The notes beneath the pieces were generated by a model that saw only the letters and a program-made list of their open reading frames with translations, ran no database searches and was not told the origin of the DNA. A DNA stretch of 64,000 nt from Halanaerobium saccharolyticum (GTDB lineage Bacteria > Bacillota > Halanaerobiia > Halanaerobiales > Halanaerobiaceae). Made by a program: the position numbers and the translations under genes. The DNA lies in the NCBI RefSeq assembly GCF_004362045.1, contig NZ_SNWX01000001.1, positions 124,001 through 188,000 of the forward strand. Reading direction: 5' to 3'. Position 1 is the first letter of the stretch. Each line of letters opens with the position of its first letter. This document shows, piece by piece, positions 27,095-36,501 of the stretch.

Positions 27095-28078
27095 ATGGCA
27101 AGCTTTATTCTTAAAAGAATGCTTAATGTAATACCTTTGTTGATTTTGATTACAATTATCTCTTTTGCAATTATTCAGCTGCCGCCCGGGGACTTTATCA
27201 GCTCTTATATTGCAAGATTACAGCAGATGGGAGAAATGGTGGGACCTGAGCAGGCTGAACAGCTAAGAGACAGATATGGACTTGATCAACCAATTTATGT
27301 TCAATATTTTAAATGGATGAGTGGGGTTTTAAGGGGTGATTTTGGTTATTCATTTGACTGGCAGCAGCCGGTAAGTAAAGTTATTGGTGAGCGGCTGGCA
27401 TTAACACTTGTTTTGACTTTAAGCACCACCCTTTTTGTCTGGATAGTTGGATTTTTGATCGGCCTTTATTCGGCCACCCATCAATATTCAATTGGAGATT
27501 ACATAGTAACTTTTTTTGGTTTTATTGGCCTGGCCACACCTAATTTTATGCTGGCCCTGATTTTGATGTGGATTGCCTATGCCTATTTCGGTCAAAATGT
27601 GGGAGGCTTATTTTCGCCAGAGTTCCTCAGTGCTCCCTGGAGTATTGCCCGGGTTATTGATATGCTTAAACATCTCTGGATACCGGTTATTATAACTGGA
27701 ACTGCAGGTACAGCTGGACTGATCAGAATTTTTAGAGCTAATCTGCTGGATGAGCTGGGCAAACCATATGTGGCAACTGCCAGAGCCAAGGGACTTTCGG
27801 AATTTAAATTAATCTTTAAGTATCCGGTAAGAATTGCTTTAATACCTTTTGTAGCTACTGTGGGCTGGACATTACCGAAACTGATTTCCAGCGCAACTAT
27901 TACCTCTGTAGTTTTGAGTCTGCCGACAGCGGGTCCTGTGTTGTTAAAAGCTCTGCAGAATCAGGATATGTTTCTGGCGGGAAGTTTTATTCTGCTGTTA
28001 AGTGTTTTAACAGTAGTCGGTACTTTAATCTCGGATATTTTACTGGCCTGGGTTGATCCCAGAATAAGTTATAATTAA
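27095..28078 (+). CDS. ABC transporter permease, DppB/OppB family
   Basis: 327 residues with six membrane spans. The N-terminus FILKRMLNVIPLLILITIISF and the binding-protein-dependent transport loop YVATARAKGLSEFKLIFKYPVRIALIPF in pieces are typical of OppB/DppB. In this genomic setting the peptide-type system probably imports oligosaccharides, as known for related systems in Thermotogales. An in-frame TAA lies 18 bases before the ATG and no Shine-Dalgarno is near it. A six-codon reading frame (27062-27079) with AAGGGGGAAG ends just upstream, so translation may depend on reinitiation. Confidence 0.88.
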   Translation: MASFILKRMLNVIPLLILITIISFAIIQLPPGDFISSYIARLQQMGEMVGPEQAEQLRDRYGLDQPIYVQYFKWMSGVLRGDFGYSFDWQQPVSKVIGERLALTLVLTLSTTLFVWIVGFLIGLYSATHQYSIGDYIVTFFGFIGLATPNFMLALILMWIAYAYFGQNVGGLFSPEFLSAPWSIARVIDMLKHLWIPVIITGTAGTAGLIRIFRANLLDELGKPYVATARAKGLSEFKLIFKYPVRIALIPFVATVGWTLPKLISSATITSVVLSLPTAGPVLLKALQNQDMFLAGSFILLLSVLTVVGTLISDILLAWVDPRISYN

Positions 28079-28092
28079 GGAGGACAGCCACA

Positions 28093-29223
28093 TTGTTGAA
28101 TAAAAATAAAAGTGATAAAAAAAATAAACAGCAAAAAGAAATTGATATTTATAGTGCCTCACATAGTGAATTAATCTGGATGAATTTTAAAAAACACCGG
28201 CTGGCCATGACTGCTCTGGGGATATTGATTGTAATTTATATAGTCTCCATTTTTTGTGGCTTCTTTTCTCCAATGGATCCCCAGGCCTACAGTCAGAGAA
28301 GAACATATCAGCCTCCACAGCGAATCAGATTTTTTGATGAAGAGGGCTTTAATTTACGGCCTTTTGTTTATGGGTATCAAGGTTCACGAGATATGGAAAC
28401 TTTAAGAAGAGTTTATAAGGTTGATAAAAGTCAAAAATACCCGATTCAATTTTTTACTCATGGTTATCAATATAAGCTGCTGGGTCTTTTTGAAACTGAT
28501 ATTCACCTTTTTGGAACTGAAGACGGATATATTCACCTGCTGGGAACTGATTCGATGGGGAGAGATGTTTTATCTAGAATTTTATATGGTGGTCGGATTT
28601 CAACTTCCATTGGGTTTATTGGAGTTATTATCAGTTTTGTCCTGGGCATAACTATTGGTGGGATTGCCGGACTTTATGGAGGAATAATTGATAATATAAT
28701 TCAGAGAATAATTGAGTTGATTAGAAGTATACCCAAAATACCGTTATGGATGGGCTTGAGTGCAGCTTTACCATCGACCTGGTCTCCTCTTAAGGTGTAT
28801 GCAGGTATAGTTGCTATTCTGGCTCTTATTGCCTGGACAGGGCTGGCCCGTATAGTACGCAGTAAATTTTTATCATTAAAAAATGAAGATTTTGTTGTTC
28901 TGGCAAGATTATCAGGAGCTTCAGAAAGTAGAATTATTATTAAACATATGGTACCAGCATTTTTAAGTCATATAATTGCATCTTTAACTCTTAACATTCC
29001 ACAGATGATTATTTCTGAGACTTCTTTAAGTTTTCTTGGCATCGGTCTCCGACCTCCTGTGGTAAGCTGGGGAGTTTTACTGCAATCAGCTCAGAGTATT
29101 AACACAGTAGCTCTTGCACCCTGGTTATTATTTCCAGGAGTTGCAGTTATTATTACAGTTTTAGCCTTTAATTTTGTTGGTGATGGTTTGAGAGATGCTG
29201 CTGATCTATATGGTGGGAGGTAA
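28093..29223 (+). CDS. ABC transporter permease, DppC/OppC family
   Basis: 376 residues. Six spans plus a long periplasmic insert (about 60-150) between the first span and HLLGTDSMGRDVLSRILYG, the hallmark of OppC/DppC. The EAA loop reads VVLARLSGASESRIIIKHMVPAF. The insert is longer than in peptide permeases (about 300 residues in total) and is seen in oligosaccharide-linked relatives. TTG start at 28093 (or 28096) with AAGGAGGAC upstream. Confidence 0.88.
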   Translation: MLNKNKSDKKNKQQKEIDIYSASHSELIWMNFKKHRLAMTALGILIVIYIVSIFCGFFSPMDPQAYSQRRTYQPPQRIRFFDEEGFNLRPFVYGYQGSRDMETLRRVYKVDKSQKYPIQFFTHGYQYKLLGLFETDIHLFGTEDGYIHLLGTDSMGRDVLSRILYGGRISTSIGFIGVIISFVLGITIGGIAGLYGGIIDNIIQRIIELIRSIPKIPLWMGLSAALPSTWSPLKVYAGIVAILALIAWTGLARIVRSKFLSLKNEDFVVLARLSGASESRIIIKHMVPAFLSHIIASLTLNIPQMIISETSLSFLGIGLRPPVVSWGVLLQSAQSINTVALAPWLLFPGVAVIITVLAFNFVGDGLRDAADLYGGR

Positions 29224-29228
29224 TGAAG

Positions 29229-30245
29229 ATGAAAGATAATTTGCTGGAAGTTAAGAACTTAAAAACATATTTCAGCTCAGATTTTGGACCCGTAAAAGCG
29301 GTTAATGGAATAGATTTAAATATTGAAAGAGGAAAAATCCACGGTATTGTAGGAGAAAGCGGCTGTGGAAAAAGTGTAACTGCCAGATCGATTTTGCGCA
29401 TACTGGCTCCAGCCGGACAGATTATGGATGGAGAAATTCTCTTTTATAAAGATGGTTCGGACAGGGATCCGATAGATCTTGCCGACTATGAACAAAAATC
29501 AAAAACGCTTAGGAAAATACGAGGTAAGGATATTTCTATGATTTTTCAGGAGCCGATGACGGCCTTTAGTCCTGTTTATACGGTCGGTAATCAGATTATG
29601 GAAGCTATACTGCTTCATCAGGAAACTACCAAAGATGAGGCAAGAGCAGAGGCGATTAATCTGCTGCGGAAGGTGGGAATTTCAAAACCGGAACAACGGG
29701 TAGACGAATATCCTCATCAGTTAAGTGGTGGTATGCGTCAGCGAGCCATGATAGCAATGGCTTTATCCTGTAATCCGAAACTTTTGATTGCTGATGAGCC
29801 AACAACCGCTCTGGATGTAACAATTCAGGCCCAGATTTTAAAATTAATGCTGGATTTACAGCAGGAATTCAATATGTCAATTATGATTATTACCCATGAC
29901 CTGGGGATTATTGCTGAGATGGCGGATTTTGTTTCTGTAATGTATCTGGGAAAAATAGTAGAACAGGCTCCAGTAAAAAAGCTTTTTCAGAATCCTTCTC
30001 ATCCCTATACCCGCTCATTACTGAAATCGATACCTAAAATTGAAGATAAAAAGAAAAGCAAACTGGCTACAATTGAGGGTTCTGTACCTGATCTTTATAA
30101 TGTGCCTCCAGGCTGCAGTTTTCATCCCCGCTGTCCGAAGTTTGTGGAGGGTAAATGTGATGTTGAAGAACCAGAATTAAAAGAAATAAGGGCAGAACAC
30201 AAAGCTAGCTGTTTTTTTGCTGAAGAGGTGATTGCAGATGAATAA
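29229..30245 (+). CDS. ABC transporter ATP-binding protein, DppD/OppD family
   Basis: 338 residues. Walker A GESGCGKS, signature LSGGMRQRAMIAMAL, Walker B LLIADEPTTALD, and the Opp-type C-terminal tail with CSFHPRCP cysteines. GGGAGG (29215-29220) fits ATG 29229; an ATG at 29223 overlaps the permease stop but is too close to that site. The tail domain of this family can bind a 4Fe-4S cluster in some members (CSFHPRCPKFVEGKCDVEEP in pieces has the cysteines). Confidence 0.92.
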   Translation: MKDNLLEVKNLKTYFSSDFGPVKAVNGIDLNIERGKIHGIVGESGCGKSVTARSILRILAPAGQIMDGEILFYKDGSDRDPIDLADYEQKSKTLRKIRGKDISMIFQEPMTAFSPVYTVGNQIMEAILLHQETTKDEARAEAINLLRKVGISKPEQRVDEYPHQLSGGMRQRAMIAMALSCNPKLLIADEPTTALDVTIQAQILKLMLDLQQEFNMSIMIITHDLGIIAEMADFVSVMYLGKIVEQAPVKKLFQNPSHPYTRSLLKSIPKIEDKKKSKLATIEGSVPDLYNVPPGCSFHPRCPKFVEGKCDVEEPELKEIRAEHKASCFFAEEVIADE

Positions 30246-31254
30246 AGATGCATTATTAGAAGTTAAAAATTTAAAAAAATATTTTCCGATTACTGGTGGA
30301 TTCTTTAATAAAGTTGAAGGTTATGTCAAAGCAGTTGACGATCTATCTTTTGAGATTATCAAAGGAGAGGTATTTGGGTTGGTAGGAGAAAGCGGCTGTG
30401 GGAAAAGTACAACAGCCCGCTCAATCTTAAGAGCTCTTGATCCTACTTCCGGTGAGGTTAACTTTTATAATTCTAAAACTGAAGAGGTATATAATCTGGC
30501 CTCAATGGATAAGGCCCAGTTAAGAGGTGTAAGACAGTATATTCAGACTGTTTTTCAGGATCCCTATTCTTCTTTAAATCCGCGGATGACAATTAAAGAA
30601 ATAGTTGCCGAGCCAGTTCTGATCAATAAATTGGCTCCCAAAAGTGAATTTGATGAGATTGTGGCTGACCGGCTGGAAAGAGTAGGACTAAAAGCCAATT
30701 ATATGAGCCGCTATCCCCATGCTTTTAGTGGGGGACAGCGTCAGCGGGTAGCAATTGCCAGAGCTTTAAGTATTAATCCTCAGTTTCTGGTCTGTGATGA
30801 AATTGTTTCCGCCCTGGATGTTTCTGTTCAGGCTCAAATTTTAAACCTGCTGGAAGAACTAAAACAGGAATTTGAACTGACCCTGCTTTTTATAGCCCAT
30901 GATTTAAGTGTTATTAAACATATCTGTGACCGGGTAGCGGTAATGTATGTTGGCAAAATTGTAGAGATAGCAAAAACTGAAGATCTCTTTGCCAATCCAG
31001 CTCATCCTTATACAGAATCACTGCTGGCAGCAGTACCAAAAACTGATCCCGAAAGTGGCAGGGAAATCTTAAGTCTGGAAGGTGAGGTGCCTGACCCATC
31101 CAATCCACCCTCAGGCTGTTATTTCCATACCCGCTGTAAATATGCAGAAGAAATTTGTAAAAAAGAATTTCCCGAGCTAAGAGAGGTAAAGGGAAATAAG
31201 GTTGCCTGTCATTTTGCAAAAGAGCTTGAATTAAATGGAATTGCTGAAATTTAA
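30238..31254 (+). CDS. ABC transporter ATP-binding protein, DppF/OppF family
   Basis: 338 residues. Walker A GESGCGKSTTARS, signature FSGGQRQRVAIARAL, Walker B LVCDEIVSALDVSVQAQIL and the C-terminal CYFHTRCKYAEEIC tail. GAGGTG (30225-30230) sets the start at ATG 30238, overlapping the OppD-type gene by 8 bases. The two ATPases form the heterodimer that powers the importer. Confidence 0.92.
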   Translation: MNKDALLEVKNLKKYFPITGGFFNKVEGYVKAVDDLSFEIIKGEVFGLVGESGCGKSTTARSILRALDPTSGEVNFYNSKTEEVYNLASMDKAQLRGVRQYIQTVFQDPYSSLNPRMTIKEIVAEPVLINKLAPKSEFDEIVADRLERVGLKANYMSRYPHAFSGGQRQRVAIARALSINPQFLVCDEIVSALDVSVQAQILNLLEELKQEFELTLLFIAHDLSVIKHICDRVAVMYVGKIVEIAKTEDLFANPAHPYTESLLAAVPKTDPESGREILSLEGEVPDPSNPPSGCYFHTRCKYAEEICKKEFPELREVKGNKVACHFAKELELNGIAEI

Positions 31255-31421
31255 ATAAATTTTTCGTTTTAAAACTAATGAGTATAAGTAATTTAAGACA
31301 GGAGGAGTTCCTTAATAATAGCTCTAAACCAGGTGGTGATATTTAAACAGATAATTACTTACCTTTGTTTAACTACCAGATATTTGAGTTAAAAAATCAA
31401 GTTATTAGGAGGAGAAAAATT

Positions 31422-33407
31422 TTGAAGAAAAAACTATTAGTTAGCTTATTTGTTTTATCAATGATGGTGGCTCTCTTTTCTCTGAGTGCGGCAGCGGCCG
31501 ATGGAATGTGGAAACTTTATAATACATCTACCGACTTTGAAGAAGAAACAGGAAAGACACTACCGGAATTTAAGCAGGCACCACAGCTAAGTGAACAGGT
31601 TAGTAACGGTGAACTTCCAGCTGTAGGGGAAAGACTTCCGGAAGAGCCAGTAGTTGTGGAACCAGCTAATAAAATTGGTCAGTATGGAGGTACCTGGGTT
31701 AGAGCCTGGAAAGGTCTTTCTGATCAATGGGCAATTAACAAACCGGTCGGAGAAAGATTTTTAACCTTTGATGAAGAAGGAAAAGTAGTACCTAACATTG
31801 CTAAAAGCTGGGAAATAGTTGATGAGGGGAAGGGTATAATTTTCCATCTGCGAAAAGGTATGAAGTGGTCAGATGGCCATCCCTTAACAGCAGATGATGT
31901 TCTTTTCTGGTTTAATGATATTAAATTATATGAAAAATTAGCTACTGTTGAGCCTGGCCCCTGGGATACTTTAAAATATGGGGACAAAGAAGCAGAAATC
32001 AAAAAGATTGATGACTATACATTTAAAGTTTCTTTTGCGGTTGATGTAGCAGAAAAATTTCTGGATGAAAGAGCTGGCTGGGGACCAACTACCATGATTG
32101 CTCCCAGGCATTATCTCAAACAGTTCCACGATAAATACGTAGCGGAAGAAAAATTAAATGCAAAAGCTGTAGAAGCAGGTTATGACAGCTGGATTGAATA
32201 TTTTGGGGAAAAAGTTGATTATCTCAGAAACCCTGATCTTCCTGTTATTTTTGCCTGGCAGGTAGTTAATGATTACAGCAGTTCCGAGTTGAAGCTGAAA
32301 AGAAACCCTTATTATTGGAAAGTCGATACTGCAGGTAATCAGCTTCCCTATATGGATGATATCAGTGCCCTGAGAATTGATGATAATCAGGTCATGGTTA
32401 TGCAGGCAATTAGTGGAAATATCAATCTTCAGAATAGACATATAACTATTGACAATTATCCCCTGCTGAGAGAACAGGAAGATAAAGGAAACTATACTGT
32501 TTACCTTTATCCCCGTGCTGATGGTGCTAATAATGCACTTTATTTTAATCATACACTCGAAGATCCAGTTAAGAGAAAGCTCTATAATAATCCTACCTTT
32601 AAAAAGGCTGTATCTCTGGCTCTCAACAGATCAGAGATTAATGAAATGTTCTATCTGGGAATTGGTAAACCAAGACAGGCAAGTTTTGTAACTAATTCTC
32701 CCTTCTTTGATAAAGAATGGACTAATGCCTATACAGAATATAATCCAGAAAAAGCCAATCAGATGCTGGATGAACTGGGTATGGAACGCGGTGAGGATGG
32801 TTATCGACTTTCACCTGATGGTAAACCATTTGAAATTGAAATCACTATTCAGAGTATGAGTGGTGGTGGAGGCGGATCTGCTTCTCAGATGGCTGAGGTT
32901 TATAAACATTATTTTGACGAAATCGGCCTCAAAAGCAGTATTGAAACTCTGGAACGTTCTCTAATGGAAGAAAGAATGGCAACCAATCAGGTTGATACCC
33001 GTTTATCAAATCTTGGTGATATGTTAAGACCTGATAAACATCTATTTAATCGACTGGTTCCTATGGTTCCCTCTCATGCTTACTGGGCACCAGCCTGGGC
33101 TAAATATTATCAATCTGAGGGCGAGTCGGGACAGGTACCGCCAGCTGATGTTAAAAGATTGCAGGAAATAGCGGAAGCAATTGAAACAGGTCCAAGCTGG
33201 GAAAAGCGAAAAGAGTTAATGGCTGAATTGGCAGATATTTTCAAAGAACATTTATATATCATTGGGACAGTTGGAGAAGTTCCAACCCCTTATGTGGCTG
33301 CTGACTATATGAAAAATATGCCTGAGGAAATCCTGGATACCGGAAGTTACAGAAATATAGCCCGGGTGCTTCCAATTCAGATTTATATTGATAAGTCAGC
33401 TGAATAA
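31422..33407 (+). CDS. ABC transporter substrate-binding protein, family 5 (oligosaccharide-type)
   Basis: About 661 residues. AGGAGGAG (31406-31413) gives TTG 31422 as start; the frame is open further up but without a ribosome site. Signal peptide MKKKLLVSLF... ends in SAAAA. The SBP_bac_5 signature YGGTWVRAWKG ... AKSWEIVDEGKGIIFHLRKGMKWSDGHPLTADDVLFW in pieces is clear. At over 650 residues it belongs to the large type often associated with oligosaccharide and glycan loci, not di- or tripeptides. The 167-base leader before it has extra GGAGG and AGGTGG sites but no convincing gene. Confidence 0.88.
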   Translation: MKKKLLVSLFVLSMMVALFSLSAAAADGMWKLYNTSTDFEEETGKTLPEFKQAPQLSEQVSNGELPAVGERLPEEPVVVEPANKIGQYGGTWVRAWKGLSDQWAINKPVGERFLTFDEEGKVVPNIAKSWEIVDEGKGIIFHLRKGMKWSDGHPLTADDVLFWFNDIKLYEKLATVEPGPWDTLKYGDKEAEIKKIDDYTFKVSFAVDVAEKFLDERAGWGPTTMIAPRHYLKQFHDKYVAEEKLNAKAVEAGYDSWIEYFGEKVDYLRNPDLPVIFAWQVVNDYSSSELKLKRNPYYWKVDTAGNQLPYMDDISALRIDDNQVMVMQAISGNINLQNRHITIDNYPLLREQEDKGNYTVYLYPRADGANNALYFNHTLEDPVKRKLYNNPTFKKAVSLALNRSEINEMFYLGIGKPRQASFVTNSPFFDKEWTNAYTEYNPEKANQMLDELGMERGEDGYRLSPDGKPFEIEITIQSMSGGGGGSASQMAEVYKHYFDEIGLKSSIETLERSLMEERMATNQVDTRLSNLGDMLRPDKHLFNRLVPMVPSHAYWAPAWAKYYQSEGESGQVPPADVKRLQEIAEAIETGPSWEKRKELMAELADIFKEHLYIIGTVGEVPTPYVAADYMKNMPEEILDTGSYRNIARVLPIQIYIDKSAE

Positions 33408-33437
33408 ATAATTTAAGGCTGATAAGTAAATAACAAA

Positions 33438-33472
33438 TCCCCTATTCTGGTAAGTACCGGGATAGGGGTTTA
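33438..33472 (+). terminator. Terminator after the binding protein gene
   Basis: CCCCTATTCTGG pairs with CCGGGATAGGGG (two G-U pairs), followed by TTTAATTAAAATTT. It may act as a partial terminator that keeps the upstream transport genes at higher level than the enzymes that follow. Confidence 0.7.
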
Positions 33473-33546
33473 ATTAAAATTTAAAAGGCGAAAACTTATC
33501 TTTTACAATAAGAAGCTGAAGTAATTTTGATTTGGAGGCGATAAAA

Positions 33547-36471
33547 GTGTCAATTCCTACAGGGTTTTATCCCTTCTGGTTCTGGAATGATGAACTGGAT
33601 AAAGAAGAAATAAAGTGGCAGATTAAAGAGATGGCTGCTCAGGGAATCAAAGGGTTTTATATTCATTCACGTCAGGGCCTTAAACAACCATACATGTCAG
33701 AATCATTTTTAGAAATGGTGGATCTGGCAGTAGAAGAAGCAGAAAAACAGGGGCTGGCAGCAAATTTATATGATGAGTATCCTTATCCCAGTGGAATTGC
33801 TGGGGGAGAGGTGGTGCTGGGTAAGCCGGAGTATTATGCCACTGAATTAATTAATGATCAGCAGATAGTAGACGGAGGTCAGCTGAGAATAGAATATCCT
33901 GCCGGTGCAGTAATTTCTGCTAAAGCATATCCCTATCAGGAGGGAAAAGTTAACTGGAAGCAGGAAATAGATTTGAAGAAGTACATAGGACTGGTCCTGG
34001 TGGAAGATTCTTATATTGAAACCGGACTGACCAATTACAATCAGAAACGTTATTTTGGAAGTGATCCCCGGCCGGTGCTGGATCTAAAGTTACCGGATGG
34101 TAAATATAAAATTTTTGTCAGCCTTCAGCGGGAAGTAAAAAAGTATAAATACTGGGATAAATATATTGATGTTTTAAATGAAGATGTAATTGATCGCTTT
34201 CTTGAGCTAACTCATAAAAAATATGCTGAACGTTACAACAGTAAATTTGGGGAGAAAGTATATTCGATTTTTACTGATGAAATTCATCCTACCTGGTCAG
34301 ATAAAATTCCGACTGAGTTTGAGCAGGAATATGGCTATAATCTGGAGGATTATTTGCCTGCCCTAATGGATGAAACTCATCCCGAACATTCAAATGTTAT
34401 TTTTGATCTCCATCAGTTGAAATATAAACTTTTCTGTCAGAGTTATGAAAAGAAGATAAGCAGCTGGTGTCAGGAAAATAAGATACTTTATGCGGGAGAA
34501 AAACCATCTTTAAGACTGGAGCAACTGCAGTATATGGACATCCCTGGCTGTGATGCCGGGCATAAAAAAGTGGGTTCTGAGCAGCCGGCCTTTGCTGGTG
34601 ATATCAGAGCTAATGCTCGAGCCACTGCTTCTGCTGCCTATTTTTATGATAAAGAACATGCCCTCTGTGAGTGTTATCACAGTCTGGGCTGGAGCGGGAC
34701 TCTGCAGGATGCTAAGTTCAATGCAGAAGAGCTGCTGGCCCTGGGAATAGATTTTCTGGTACCCCACGGATTTTTCTACAGCACCCATGGGCTGAAAAAA
34801 CATGATGCACCACCATCTTTTTTCTTTCAGATGCCTTTCTGGCCTTTGTTCGGTAAATTTTCAGCCAGAATTGATGCAGTCCAGAAAGAAATCGAAGGAG
34901 GTTATCTGGATGCAGATCTGCTGGTAGTGGATCCGGGATCAGGTGCTCCAACAGAAGCCAATCTAAAAGAGTATGAGAAACTTCTTTCCTTTTTGCTGGC
35001 AGAACATCTTGATTATTTAATTACAGATACAAATATCCTGCAGGCAGCTAAAATTAAGGAGGGACTGCTGCAGATTAAAGAGATTACTGTTGATCGAATT
35101 GTAGTGCCTCCAATGCGTAAAATAGAAAGTGAACTTAAAGAATGTCTGAATAAATTTAAAAAAGCGGGCATTAAAGTTATTTATCAGCAGAATAAGCTGG
35201 CAGAAGTCAGTTCAGAAATAACCGAAGGGCTGCCTGTCCAGTTAAGTTTGAAGGCAGAAAACCAGGAAATAGAAGAGCTGCTGGTCAGCAGGAGGATTAT
35301 AGAGGGAAAAAAAGTCTGGTTTGTAGTCAATAGTTCTCAAAAAAAATTCCGGGCAGAAATCAGGACAGCTGCTGGTCATGAACTGAGAGAAGCCGAAATG
35401 GACAAAAAATATACTCTTTTACAGCAAAAAAATGAAGATCTGTATGAGAGAGAAATTTTTCCCTTCGAGTCTTTTGTTTTAAAAGAAGTAAGTCTGAAGG
35501 ATGAACCTGGAGAGTTAAGAACAGAAAAGCAGAAAAATATTCTGGCAGCTGCTAAAGACCAGAAAAAGATAGAAGTTAAAGTTCAGGTAGATCAAGTTGA
35601 TAAAATAAAAGTCCAGAATAAAAATTTATTGCGGATGCATAACTGGCAGCTTTCTCTGCGAAATGAAAAAAATAACTGTCTGCAGACAGCAGAAGTAGAG
35701 GCAGTACCGCTGAGTAATCAGCTGAACAAATCCGCTCTGGCCTTTAGCCCTGATTTTAGAGAATATTTTGGCCACCGTCCGGAAATTGATTTTCCGGAAC
35801 TACAGTTAAATTATCAGTATCAGTTTAAGAACGATTATCAGGGTCGGGTTGAACTGCTGATGGAACCGGAAACTATAAGAGGGGATTATCTAATAAATAT
35901 AAATGGAAAAGGAAAAATAAAGGAAGAAGATTTTAGCCCGACTCAGGCTCATGTCCGGGGCAGTAAATCTATTGATATCAGTGACTTTCTCAGAGAGGGA
36001 GATAATCTAATTGAAATCAAGTTAAAAGCAGCTCAGCCCAGCCAGGGTTTAATTAATCCTCTTTATCTGGCCGGAGATTTTGGAGTTGATCTGGCAGCAG
36101 ATAGACTGACCGAACAGCCCAAAAATGGTCTTTTTGAAGACTATTTATCCAATAAACTTCCTTATTATGCCGGTGTAATTGAGTATCAAAATGAGTTTAG
36201 ACTGGAGGAAGTCCCCGAAACCGGGTCAGTATTATTAAAAATTGACTATCAGGATTATTTTCACGAAGCTGCAGAAGTAGCTATTAATGATAGTGATTAC
36301 TATGATCTTTTATGGGAACCCCGCTGTATTGTGGTTGACAGTTCTGAGCTTAAAAAAGGTAAAAACATTATCCAGACAAAAGTCTATACTACTCTAATTC
36401 GCTCTTTTGAAGGTAAAGAATTTGACTATGAGGACCATAAATATAAGTCATTAAAAAATTTATTGTCATAA
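33547..36471 (+). CDS. GH106-like glycoside hydrolase (probable alpha-L-rhamnosidase)
   Basis: About 974 residues. GGAGG (33534-33538) sets GTG 33547 as start. The N-terminus IPTGFYPFWFWNDELDKEEIKWQIKEMAAQGIKGFYIHSR in pieces is the signature of the GH106 (Glyco_hydro_106) N-terminal barrel. LYDEYPYPSGIAGG, IFTDEIHPTW and the carboxylate-rich core are consistent with a hydrolase, and beta-sandwich modules fill the C-terminal third. Known GH106 enzymes remove alpha-L-rhamnose, for example from rhamnogalacturonan. No signal peptide, so cytoplasmic. Neighbours encode a lyase and a sulfatase. Confidence 0.75.
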   Translation: MSIPTGFYPFWFWNDELDKEEIKWQIKEMAAQGIKGFYIHSRQGLKQPYMSESFLEMVDLAVEEAEKQGLAANLYDEYPYPSGIAGGEVVLGKPEYYATELINDQQIVDGGQLRIEYPAGAVISAKAYPYQEGKVNWKQEIDLKKYIGLVLVEDSYIETGLTNYNQKRYFGSDPRPVLDLKLPDGKYKIFVSLQREVKKYKYWDKYIDVLNEDVIDRFLELTHKKYAERYNSKFGEKVYSIFTDEIHPTWSDKIPTEFEQEYGYNLEDYLPALMDETHPEHSNVIFDLHQLKYKLFCQSYEKKISSWCQENKILYAGEKPSLRLEQLQYMDIPGCDAGHKKVGSEQPAFAGDIRANARATASAAYFYDKEHALCECYHSLGWSGTLQDAKFNAEELLALGIDFLVPHGFFYSTHGLKKHDAPPSFFFQMPFWPLFGKFSARIDAVQKEIEGGYLDADLLVVDPGSGAPTEANLKEYEKLLSFLLAEHLDYLITDTNILQAAKIKEGLLQIKEITVDRIVVPPMRKIESELKECLNKFKKAGIKVIYQQNKLAEVSSEITEGLPVQLSLKAENQEIEELLVSRRIIEGKKVWFVVNSSQKKFRAEIRTAAGHELREAEMDKKYTLLQQKNEDLYEREIFPFESFVLKEVSLKDEPGELRTEKQKNILAAAKDQKKIEVKVQVDQVDKIKVQNKNLLRMHNWQLSLRNEKNNCLQTAEVEAVPLSNQLNKSALAFSPDFREYFGHRPEIDFPELQLNYQYQFKNDYQGRVELLMEPETIRGDYLININGKGKIKEEDFSPTQAHVRGSKSIDISDFLREGDNLIEIKLKAAQPSQGLINPLYLAGDFGVDLAADRLTEQPKNGLFEDYLSNKLPYYAGVIEYQNEFRLEEVPETGSVLLKIDYQDYFHEAAEVAINDSDYYDLLWEPRCIVVDSSELKKGKNIIQTKVYTTLIRSFEGKEFDYEDHKYKSLKNLLS

Positions 36472-36501
36472 AAATATAACTTAAAAAGTGAGGTACAGAT
36501 A

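Noticed and set aside
31336-31392. Leader peptide (GTG start, 18 residues) before the family 5 binding protein
   Set aside because: Start and ribosome site are weak and the composition is unremarkable; not enough support.
33452-33464. AAGTACCGGGATA as a fifth REP-like copy
   Set aside because: It lacks the second half of the palindrome and is explained fully as one arm of a terminator hairpin.
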